Origin: Thermoprotei archaeon | GTDB taxonomy: Archaea > Thermoproteota > Thermoprotei > Thermofilales > Thermofilaceae | Reading direction: 5' to 3' | Assembly: GCA_003649495.1 (NCBI GenBank) | Contig: QMRZ01000063.1 | Location: 1-8,219, forward strand | DNA length: 8,219 bases | Part shown: positions 1 to 5,740 of the stretch, piece after piece | Position numbering within the stretch: position 1 is the stretch's first letter | Layout: every line of letters starts with the position of its first letter | The notes under the pieces: model-generated | Databases searched by the model: none | The model's input: the letters and a program-made list of their open reading frames with translations, nothing else | Told to the model about the DNA's origin: nothing | Position numbers and translations under genes: made by a program

Positions 1-64
1 CAAGCTCGCTCACCAGCTTCAGGTTCCGTGAGACTATAGCCTCGTAAAACCTCCGGGCCTCCAC
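1..64 (-). CDS. Possible 5' end of a gene running off the left edge
   Basis: On the minus strand the frame is open from position 97 to the window edge. From a GTG at 64 it reads (V/M)EARRFYEAIVSRNLKLVSEL. From about codon GGG just upstream of that GTG the third positions become GC-rich like the real genes nearby, whereas the codons before it are A/T-ending, which suggests coding begins near 64. A TGA closes the frame at 98-100. Only about 21 residues are visible, so no family can be named. There is no Shine-Dalgarno site and only a weak A-rich stretch about 25 bases upstream. It may equally be a chance open frame or a gene remnant. Confidence 0.28.
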   Translation of the reverse strand, partial: MEARRFYEAIVSRNLKLVSEL

Positions 65-247
65 CTCGAACCCAGGACTACGTCGTACTTTGGCTAATCA
101 GCATTGCCTCTCAACTTCTTCATCGAGGATTTACTCATGAGGGCTCCATCCGCACAGGCTGGGAGGTGGATGGCGTTTAGTTACGCGATGAAGTCGTAGA
201 AGCTGTTATAGGGGGTATGAAGTCTCATGCTCTCGCTCAGCTAGGTG

Positions 248-255
248 TTTTATAC
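248..255 (+). promoter_or_regulatory. TATA-like box of the sugar isomerase gene
   Basis: TTTTATAC lies with its centre about 24 bases before the ATG at 275 and 27 before the GTG at 278, the spacing that gives a leaderless transcript in archaea. It sits in an imperfect inverted repeat, AGGT at 243-246 and ACCT at 254-257. A GGAGAGG at 260-266 also has good Shine-Dalgarno spacing to the ATG at 275, but would be untranscribed if initiation occurs at 275-278. Confidence 0.5.
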
Positions 256-274
256 CTCAGGAGAGGGGCATTAT

Positions 275-1783
275 ATGGTGCAGAGCATGAAGCTCTCGAC
301 GATAGGCATCGCGATGCTCGGCGATGAGAGGCGCTCTGTGATGGAGCGCCTCGAGAGCAGGTGTATGGAGCAGATGCACAGGCTGGCTGAGATAATCAGG
401 GAGAAGGTCAAGTACTCTGGTGGCGAGGCCCCCCCAGTCGTAACGGCGCCGAAGGTCGCCTCCTCGATAAGGGACTCCAAGGAGGTGGGCGAGTACTTCG
501 CCAAGCAGAACGTCAAGATACTCATTATATTGTATTACATATGGGACTACCCGTACCTAGTCTGGCCGCTCGTGAACCACGTGGGGAGGGATAAGCCGAT
601 ACTCAACGTCTCAAATAACGAGGGTCTCTACCCGGGTAACGTGGGGCTCCTAGCAACTGATGGGGCGCTGAGGCAGGCTGGCTTTAGGACTCACAGGATA
701 ATTGGAGACCTGGAGGACCCGAGGGTGCAGGACGCCATCGTGAAGTGGGTTAGGGCAGCTGAGGCATACGCCTCGCTGAGGGGTCAGGTCTACGGGATGT
801 ACGGCGGACACTCGATGGGGATGGAGACGGGCTACTTCCACCTAGTCCCCATACAGAAGGCCCTCGGCATCACGGTGTACCAGATAGACCAGCTGTGGCT
901 CGTCAAGGAGATGGAGAAGGTGAGTGAGGAGGAGGTGGAGAAGGGGTTCAAGTGGCTGAGCGAGATGCTCGGCGACAGGATAAAGTACGACGGGAAGATG
1001 TTGACGCCAGAGAAGCTGAAGACTCAGCTCCGCCTATACCTGGCAATGAAGAAGGTGAACGAGGAGTGGGGCTTCGACTTCTGCGGGATTAAGGGGCAGA
1101 GGGACTTGACGGAGCACGTCTGCATAACTGACGTGGCTGAGATGCTGATGAACGACCCCTACGACTGGAATGGCCCTAAGGAGCCCTTCGTCTGCTCCAC
1201 CGAGGCCGACTCGCTGGGCGCCGTGACGATGCAGATACTCAAGTACATAGGCGGGGGCGTGCCGGTGCTGTTCGCCGATGTCAGGCTCTACGTCCCGGAG
1301 AAGGACCTGTGGCTATTCGTGAACTCCGGTAATCACCCGAGCTGGTACGCCTCCCTCAGCTACGACCCGCGCGAGAACTTCAAGAAGGTCACGCTACACC
1401 CAGCGATCGAGATGTACTTCCCCGCGGGTGGCGCGTCAGTGGAGTTCGACGCGGCGCCATGTGAGATGACGTTCGCGCGCCTCGGCCTCTACGATGATAA
1501 GCTCTACATGGTCATAGTGAGGGGCGAGTCGATAGACCTGCCCGAGGAGGAGAAGAGGGAGCTTAGGGAGCAGACCAACCCGACGTGGCCCCACATGTAC
1601 GTCAAGCTGAAGGCCAGCTACGAGGAGTTCATCAACGTCTTCCCATGCAACCACATCCACGGCATACCGGGCGATCACGTGGAATCCCTAGTGTACTTCT
1701 GCCACATGGCCGGGATAGAGCCCGTGGTGCTGGGCGAGGATGCCAAGAGGTTCCACAAGCCGATCTGGGAGATAGTCCGTTAA
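275..1783 (+). CDS. L-fucose/L-arabinose isomerase-like sugar isomerase
   Basis: Predicted cytoplasmic ketol isomerase, interconverting an aldose (L-fucose, D-arabinose or similar) and its ketose with a divalent metal such as Mn. Starting at ATG 275 it has 502 residues, somewhat shorter than E. coli FucI (about 590). The C-terminal half carries the family signature: CGIKGQ at 270-275, DWNG at 297-300, STEADS around Glu310, and FADVR with Asp335. The 25-residue Glu-to-Asp spacing resembles that of the metal ligands Glu337 and Asp361 in E. coli FucI. An NHxHx3GDH segment at 459-468 probably supplies the third ligand, a histidine. A GTG at 245 is in frame, but ATG 275 fits both a TATA box at 248-255 and a GGAGAGG site, and matches a normal start. 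No sugar kinase, aldolase or transporter gene is nearby, so the substrate cannot be read from context. It converges with the GNAT-YoaP gene, 54 bases away. Confidence 0.85.
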   Translation: MVQSMKLSTIGIAMLGDERRSVMERLESRCMEQMHRLAEIIREKVKYSGGEAPPVVTAPKVASSIRDSKEVGEYFAKQNVKILIILYYIWDYPYLVWPLVNHVGRDKPILNVSNNEGLYPGNVGLLATDGALRQAGFRTHRIIGDLEDPRVQDAIVKWVRAAEAYASLRGQVYGMYGGHSMGMETGYFHLVPIQKALGITVYQIDQLWLVKEMEKVSEEEVEKGFKWLSEMLGDRIKYDGKMLTPEKLKTQLRLYLAMKKVNEEWGFDFCGIKGQRDLTEHVCITDVAEMLMNDPYDWNGPKEPFVCSTEADSLGAVTMQILKYIGGGVPVLFADVRLYVPEKDLWLFVNSGNHPSWYASLSYDPRENFKKVTLHPAIEMYFPAGGASVEFDAAPCEMTFARLGLYDDKLYMVIVRGESIDLPEEEKRELREQTNPTWPHMYVKLKASYEEFINVFPCNHIHGIPGDHVESLVYFCHMAGIEPVVLGEDAKRFHKPIWEIVR

Positions 1784-1801
1784 TCATCAGGCCTATCCAC
1801 T

Positions 1802-1819
1802 CTCCCCTTTTCTCCTCCT
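1802..1819 (+). terminator. Pyrimidine-rich tract, possible terminator
   Basis: A pyrimidine run with a central TTTT lies about 20 bases past the TAA of the sugar isomerase gene, in the 54-base gap between convergent genes. Archaeal termination commonly uses T-rich tracts without a hairpin. This one is more C-rich than usual, so the call is tentative. Confidence 0.35.
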
Positions 1820-1837
1820 GCACCTAGCTAGAGCGCC

Positions 1838-2614
1838 CTACTGCCCCCCTCCTGCAGCCCTTAAGACCTCCTTGATGAACTGCTCCCTGTCCCAGGCCCA
1901 GGCTCTTATCTCGACGCCGTTAACCATTACAGCGGGCCTCCCCCTCGATAGGAACTCTCCCGGCTCCTCCCAGTAGTTTATCAGCACGACTGGGTAGCTG
2001 GGGAGGACGCTCTCTATGAGCCGTTTTACGGACTCGGCGAACTCGAGGGAGAACTGACACTTGGGGGAGTAGAACACTAGAGCCCTCCCCTCATCCCCAG
2101 GGAGGGGCCTGGGGGCCCTGGGCTGGGGCCTGGGCGGCTCTCCCCTCAGAGTTAGCACGTAATAGTTCTCGACTCCAGAGTGTTTGAAGCCCATTCTCCT
2201 GTAGAATTCGGGAAGGGGCAGGTACTCGCCAGTGTTAAAGCCGCTCGCGACCACGGCCTTAAAACCCCTCTCCACAGCCTCGCCGATGACAGCCTCCAAG
2301 AGAGCCCTACCGATCCCCATGCGCTGGTGCTCGGGGAACGGGCAGTAGATACACCTGATGTAGAGGACCGTGTGCCCCAGGTGCCTTGTGTCTGGGTCCA
2401 TGCTCGCGGGGTAGTAGAGCACTTGGCCCACCGGCTGGCCTCTAGCGTAGGCTATCTTGGCTACTGGCCCCCACCTATCCAGCATCTCCAGCACCCACGC
2501 CTTCTTCAGCTCTACGCCCCTCAGGTGGCTTGGAGTACTCCTGCCCCTGCTACACACCCATACTAGGTCATCTAGCCTAGAGGGCGACACATCCTCAAGC
2601 CTGAATACGGACAT
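1838..2614 (-). CDS. GNAT acetyltransferase with C-terminal YoaP-type thioredoxin-fold domain
   Basis: This 258-residue cytoplasmic protein has two parts. Residues 1 to about 157 form a GCN5-related N-acetyltransferase. The acetyl-CoA pyrophosphate loop is Q97-R-M-G-I-G102-R-A, and FYRRMGF (137-143) matches the usual GNAT tail. A proline/arginine-rich linker (about 158-172) leads to residues 175-255, which look like the YoaP-type C-terminal domain: a strand, SPKC186QFS, a helix, VVLINYWEEPGEF, then PAVMVNGVEI. That order suggests a thioredoxin-like fold with one cysteine where CxxC would be. The whole protein resembles B. subtilis YoaP in size and order. The substrate is unknown. The start is ATG 2614, with a TTTAAG box 34 bases upstream. 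It lies 53 bases downstream of the phosphodiesterase gene on the same strand, so cotranscription is possible. GNAT assignment is firm; the YoaP tail is recognised by pattern only. Confidence 0.8.
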   Translation of the reverse strand: MSVFRLEDVSPSRLDDLVWVCSRGRSTPSHLRGVELKKAWVLEMLDRWGPVAKIAYARGQPVGQVLYYPASMDPDTRHLGHTVLYIRCIYCPFPEHQRMGIGRALLEAVIGEAVERGFKAVVASGFNTGEYLPLPEFYRRMGFKHSGVENYYVLTLRGEPPRPQPRAPRPLPGDEGRALVFYSPKCQFSLEFAESVKRLIESVLPSYPVVLINYWEEPGEFLSRGRPAVMVNGVEIRAWAWDREQFIKEVLRAAGGGQ

Positions 2615-2644
2615 CTAGGCTCGCGTCATGCTGATGACCGCCCC

Positions 2645-2651
2645 CTTAAAC
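2645..2651 (-). promoter_or_regulatory. Possible TATA-like box of the GNAT-YoaP gene
   Basis: Read on the minus strand this is GTTTAAG, centred about 34 bases before the ATG at 2614, which would give a leader of roughly 7-9 bases. It is the only A/T-rich patch in the 53-base gap after the phosphodiesterase gene. No Shine-Dalgarno site is seen. Confidence 0.35.
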
Positions 2652-2667
2652 CCAACGGCTAGCACTG

Positions 2668-4551
2668 CTACTCGAGAGCCTCGTAGATCACTCTGCCCTC
2701 GGCGTCCCTGGGGCGCGGGATCCCCAGCAGGTGAGCTAGGGTTGGGGCTAGGTCGATTAGCTTCACGGGGCGCCTCAGCCTCACACCCTTCCTCACTCCA
2801 GGGCCCTTCATTATGAGGGTAGACTTGACGGTGAACTCCCGGCTGCTCACGGTGGGTAGGTAGTAGAGGTGAGCGCAGAACGCTCTCTCAGCATCGTACA
2901 CCTCGCCTCTAGCGAAGAGGTCGGGGGGCACCTCAGCCGTGTTGAGCTGGTCTAACCTCCCATCGAATATCTCGTAGGGCGGCCTTAGGAAGTACACCAC
3001 GTCCCCATCCCTCTCTCCCCCCAGCCCCAGGGGCGCGGCATCCTCCCTCCTGAGCGCGAGCTCCACTACCCGCTGCCCAGTCTCGGGGTCCCTTATGCTG
3101 TAGAGAGCCTCGATCACCCTCTCCCTGACCTCCTCATACTCGCTGGGGCTTACTACGCCGTGAGGCTCCCTGCCCTTCAGGTTGACCCACACGTAGGGCG
3201 GCTCATAATAGGGGAATGCCAGCGTCCTCCTCCAGTCGACGACGTACTTGCCGAGGCTGGGCTCCCAGCGGTAGCTCAGCAGCCCCTCCCTCACCAGCGC
3301 GGCCGCCACATTCACCACCTTCCAGGCGGGGACTGCGCCGTGGTCTGAGACCACCACTACTATCGTGTCCTCCGACGCGCACTCGTCGACGAGCTCGCCC
3401 ACCAGCCCATCTATTATCTGGTACGCCCGCCTGATAGCCTCCTGGGCCCGCTCCCGCTCCTCCTCGCTAGCGTCGGGCATGCCCTCGTAGGCCGCCGCGA
3501 AGCGGTGGTGTATCCCATCCAGTATGTGGTAGTGGAGGAAGCACACCTGCCACCCTATCCTCCGCTTCATGTAGGCTACTATCGCAGCCAGGCTCTTAGC
3601 CTCCCTGACGTACCTCTCCACGTACTCCGCCTCCCTCCCGAAGATTATGTAGGGCACCTCCTCCTCGGCTTCCAGGCTTATGAGGGAGTTCAGGATCAGC
3701 TCCTCCCCCAGCCCCTCAGGCCTAGTCCAGCCCCTGGGGTTCAGCACCTCGCTCCGGTACACCCTCACTCGGCTGCCGTCGGGCGCCACCTCCAACAGCT
3801 TCACCCTGAGGAGGCACTCCAGGGATCCGTAATCCGTGTCAAGGGTGATCCTCATCCACTCGCTCCAGGAGCCCTCCTCAACGCCGTAGAGCCTCCCCCC
3901 AGCCACCACGTAGAGAGAGTCATACCCCATCCCCCTGGAGTCCACTACGAAGGCCTTCAGAGCCGCGGGAGTCCTAATGTGGCCGCCCTCCACAGGCAGT
4001 GAGAACTCCAGGAGGGGCGAGCGGCTCATGAGGCCGCTAAGGGGCTTAGCCGCCCTACTAATGCGGAGCCTAGCATCACGCGCATCCTTCTCAAATGTCA
4101 TGGAGGCTGGGGGCGCGATAGCCCGGGGCAGCGACTCAGGTACAGGCCAGGAGTAGAGGGCCACTGCACCCCTCCTGAGGGCTCCAGGCCACCCGGCTGG
4201 GTAGTTGAGTATGAAGCACGTAAGGCCCCTCCTATCCGCCACATCCCAGAAGTACTCGGCCATGCAGTACTTGGAGAGGTGGGCCCGCCCCCTATGCCTC
4301 AGCCCCAAGTCAAGGGGCTCCCCGGGCACGTGCATGTAGAAGCTCGTGGCGCCGTGAACCGCGGTGGTGGCTCCAGTGGCTATTGTAGTCCAGTTAGTGG
4401 GCGTGTCGCAGGGGGGGCAGGGAATAGCCTCGGCGAACATCCCCTCCTCGATCAGGGAGCCTATATTAGGCAGCAGGCCCTCCCTGTAAAACTCCTCAAT
4501 TAGCGTTGGGACGGCGCCGTCAATGCCTATCAGGAGTAGCTCCCTGGGCAT
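2668..4551 (-). CDS. Alkaline phosphatase superfamily phosphodiesterase/nucleotide pyrophosphatase-like enzyme
   Basis: This 627-residue two-metal phosphoesterase belongs to the type I phosphodiesterase/nucleotide pyrophosphatase branch. All expected ligands are visible: Asp11 in LLLIGIDGA, the nucleophile Thr50 with Asn53 in DTPTNW (compare T-x-P-N of NPP and phosphonoacetate hydrolase), Asp345 and His349 in LDGIHHRF, Asp403-His404 in VVVSDHG, and His561 near the C-terminus. Residues about 150-300 form a large insert between nucleophile and second metal site, probably a substrate-specifying cap. There is no signal peptide or membrane span, so it is cytoplasmic, unlike many periplasmic relatives. 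The frame also opens at ATG 4614 (648 residues), but the extra 21 residues are family-unlike and use A/T-ending codons, so ATG 4551 is preferred. A weak CTTTTCA box lies about 33 bases upstream of that ATG. The substrate (nucleotide, phosphonate, sugar or lipid phosphodiester) cannot be told. Confidence 0.85.
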   Translation of the reverse strand: MPRELLLIGIDGAVPTLIEEFYREGLLPNIGSLIEEGMFAEAIPCPPCDTPTNWTTIATGATTAVHGATSFYMHVPGEPLDLGLRHRGRAHLSKYCMAEYFWDVADRRGLTCFILNYPAGWPGALRRGAVALYSWPVPESLPRAIAPPASMTFEKDARDARLRISRAAKPLSGLMSRSPLLEFSLPVEGGHIRTPAALKAFVVDSRGMGYDSLYVVAGGRLYGVEEGSWSEWMRITLDTDYGSLECLLRVKLLEVAPDGSRVRVYRSEVLNPRGWTRPEGLGEELILNSLISLEAEEEVPYIIFGREAEYVERYVREAKSLAAIVAYMKRRIGWQVCFLHYHILDGIHHRFAAAYEGMPDASEEERERAQEAIRRAYQIIDGLVGELVDECASEDTIVVVVSDHGAVPAWKVVNVAAALVREGLLSYRWEPSLGKYVVDWRRTLAFPYYEPPYVWVNLKGREPHGVVSPSEYEEVRERVIEALYSIRDPETGQRVVELALRREDAAPLGLGGERDGDVVYFLRPPYEIFDGRLDQLNTAEVPPDLFARGEVYDAERAFCAHLYYLPTVSSREFTVKSTLIMKGPGVRKGVRLRRPVKLIDLAPTLAHLLGIPRPRDAEGRVIYEALE

Positions 4552-4688
4552 GCTCTCAGCTGAGAATGTCCCTGGGGGGTGAAAAGGTCTCCTGACAGCA
4601 TGGGGCAGTAACATTAGACTGTAGCTTTTCGCATCGTAGTGTATCTTTCCATGCCTCTCAGCGCTATTAGATAGGCGGGGGCCCGCCC

Positions 4689-4703
4689 AGAAAAGCTTAT
4701 GAG
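4689..4703 (+). promoter_or_regulatory. Candidate BRE-TATA promoter facing the hairpins
   Basis: AGAAAA at 4689-4694 fits the archaeal BRE consensus RNWAAW and is followed directly by GCTTATGA, a fair TATA-like box. Transcription would start near 4722-4725, a few bases before the first hairpin, and no plausible plus-strand protein gene follows. It is therefore a candidate promoter for a non-coding RNA. The TATA part departs from consensus. Confidence 0.3.
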
Positions 4704-4721
4704 CTTATCCGCGAGGAGTAG

Positions 4722-4865
4722 GCGTGGTGGGCTCTGGGTTCCGAGAGCCGCAGCCCCCGCTGCGGTGAGGGGCCCAGAGCCGTGCCGTGATGAACCCATC
4801 CGTGGCTGACACGGGAAGATGCGCTTTGAAACATGACGCTACGGATGGGAGGAACGGCTCAGCCC
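4722..4865 (+). ncRNA. Candidate structured non-coding RNA of unknown class
   Basis: Hairpin one pairs GGCTCTGGG (4730-4738) with CCCAGAGCC (4773-4781), a perfect 9-bp stem, and contains an inner stem CCGCAG (4748-4753) with CTGCGG (4760-4765). Hairpin two pairs CCCATCCGTGGC (4795-4806) with GCTACGGATGGG (4838-4849), 12 bp with one G-U. An alternative 7-bp pairing, GAGCCGT (4777-4783) with ACGGCTC (4854-4860), would enclose hairpin two and break hairpin one, so two exclusive folds exist. GTGATGA at 4786-4792 and CTGA at 4806-4809 match C and D' box consensus with a 13-base spacer, but a convincing C'/D half is missing. I recognise no SRP RNA, RNase P RNA, H/ACA or tRNA features. Ends are approximate and the strand is inferred from the promoter only. 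Confidence 0.3.
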
Positions 4866-4885
4866 CTCGTGTAGCATGCCTCCAG

Positions 4886-5656
4886 CTACTCGAGGAATAC
4901 CCAGGGCCTTCTGGCTACTCGCCGGTAGCCGAGGGCCGTGTAAACCCTCTTAGCTGGCTCATTATCCTCAGCCACGTGGAGGAGGGCTTTAGCGCCCGAC
5001 CCTACGGCGTCCCTGGTGATGGCCGTCGTCACCGCCTTGGCGTACCCTCTGCCCCTAAGCGCCGTGCGGGTATAGACCCCACCTATCACCCAGACCTCGG
5101 GCAGGCGGAGGTAAGCTGCCGCCACCGACACTAGCTCGTCCTCCCTGAACACGCCATACCACCTCCACTTCCCCAGCAATCGCCGCGCCTCCTCGAGGCT
5201 TAGCGGCTCTGCCCACTCCATGCTCAGCCTAGACAGGTGCTCTGCATGAGCTGGGGCGAGCCTCACTGCCTCCACCCCGGGGTAAGGCCTGAAGCTGTCC
5301 TCCCCGACCACCATGTCCAGGTACCACTTAACCTCGGCGCCCTCCCCGGCCCTAGCCAGTATGGACTCCACAAGCTGCTCAGAGTACACCTGTACCACAG
5401 CCCTGCTCTCGAGGGGCACGAGGCGTGCTAGCTGGGGGGAACTGCCCCACACGTGGATTCCCGGCCTGGAGCCTCCTCGCCACACGAGCACGTAACCCTT
5501 AATCTCCCCCTTCTCAAGCAGGAAGTAAGCCTCAGTAGCCTCCAACTCGTAAAGTAAGTCGTACATGAGGTAGCAGTGCCTGAGGGGGTCACGCGAGTAG
5601 AGCCTAGTTATGGCACTCCACAGCTCGTAATCGAGCTCCCCCAAGCCCTTAATCAC
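4886..5656 (-). CDS. GNAT family N-acetyltransferase with N-terminal extra domain
   Basis: This 256-residue cytoplasmic acetyltransferase keeps its acetyl-CoA binding half at the C-terminus. The order is VWVIGGVYTRTALRGRGYAKAV (two overlapping parts), with the pyrophosphate loop R201-G-R-G-Y-A, then LLHVAEDNEPAKR with Asn232, and YTALGYRRV, typical of FR47-like/GNAT domains. Residues 1 to about 125 look like a degenerate GNAT-like half without a loop motif, so the protein may be a two-lobed GNAT. The acceptor substrate is unknown. The start is GTG 5656: on the minus strand a CATATTTA box is centred 27 bases upstream, so the transcript should be leaderless, and no ATG or Shine-Dalgarno site offers a better start. 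It is divergent from the URO-D-like gene across 84 bases. It is not closely similar in layout to the other GNAT gene in the window, so a recent duplication is unlikely. Confidence 0.82.
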   Translation of the reverse strand: MIKGLGELDYELWSAITRLYSRDPLRHCYLMYDLLYELEATEAYFLLEKGEIKGYVLVWRGGSRPGIHVWGSSPQLARLVPLESRAVVQVYSEQLVESILARAGEGAEVKWYLDMVVGEDSFRPYPGVEAVRLAPAHAEHLSRLSMEWAEPLSLEEARRLLGKWRWYGVFREDELVSVAAAYLRLPEVWVIGGVYTRTALRGRGYAKAVTTAITRDAVGSGAKALLHVAEDNEPAKRVYTALGYRRVARRPWVFLE

Positions 5657-5659
5657 GTC

Positions 5660-5675
5660 AGCTAGTCGAGTAGCT
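5660..5675. promoter_or_regulatory. Near-palindrome at the transcription start of the GNAT gene
   Basis: AGCTAGTCGAGTAGCT pairs with itself at 14 of 16 positions. It lies between the minus-strand TATA box (5680-5687) and the presumed leaderless start at 5656, a place where an archaeal repressor would block polymerase entry. The regulator is not known. Confidence 0.4.
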
Positions 5676-5679
5676 AGGC

Positions 5680-5687
5680 TAAATATG
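5680..5687 (-). promoter_or_regulatory. TATA-like box of the second GNAT gene
   Basis: The minus strand reads CATATTTA, a good archaeal TATA match, centred 27 bases before the GTG at 5656. This supports both that start codon and a leaderless message. Confidence 0.6.
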
Positions 5688-5695
5688 CTGAGGAC

Positions 5696-5722
5696 GAGCC
5701 CCGAAACCGCTATTACGGGCTC
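5696..5722. promoter_or_regulatory. Inverted repeat enclosing the promoter of the URO-D-like gene
   Basis: GAGCCC (5696-5701) and GGGCTC (5717-5722) are perfect inverted arms with 15 bases between. The spacer and right flank hold GAAACC and TATTAC (5711-5716), which sit about 27 bases before the GTG at 5741 and look like its BRE and TATA box. The repeat may be an operator or chance. A second box, TTATA at 5729-5733, would instead point to a start near TTG 5759. Confidence 0.35.
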
Positions 5723-5740
5723 ACACAGTTATAGCCAGGG

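Larger units (their letters stand above)
4552..4885. other. Gene-free stretch with strong hairpins
   Basis: About 330 bases separate two minus-strand genes. The longer open frames here are antisense shadows or lack any protein character. The stretch holds weak minus-strand promoter-like patches near the phosphodiesterase start (4581-4587 and about 4640-4645), a GC-rich inverted repeat at 4674-4687, a duplicated AGCTTAT (4694-4700 and 4702-4708), and two strong nested hairpins at 4730-4781 and 4795-4849. The last three items are consistent with a structured RNA gene on the plus strand, or with a leader or trailer of the minus-strand genes. Confidence 0.6.

Noticed and set aside
130..240. Possible small RNA: CCATCC (146-151) pairing with GGATGG (168-173), and a GCGATGA resembling a C box near 176-190
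   Set aside because: The stem is short, no D box (CTGA) follows at the right distance, and no promoter precedes it.
4614..4799. Minus-strand open frame of 61 codons whose stop overlaps an ATG at 4614 (TAATG)
   Set aside because: It covers the hairpin region, lacks protein-like periodicity, and the ATG it overlaps is probably not the true start of the phosphodiesterase gene.
4730..4860. tRNA, SRP RNA or RNase P RNA in the hairpin region
   Set aside because: No T-loop/acceptor pairing, no SRP helix 8 GGAG/GNAR motif and no RNase P conserved core segments were found by eye.
4787..5134. Plus-strand frame of 115 codons starting at GTGATG
   Set aside because: Most of it is antisense to the GNAT gene at 4886-5656, and its start coincides with the hairpin and C-box-like sequence. 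Its composition is unlike a real protein.
2180..5431. Several plus-strand open frames of 60-165 codons opposite the minus-strand genes
   Set aside because: They lie antisense to genes with clear family motifs and have proline/arginine/histidine-rich composition typical of GC-rich shadow frames.
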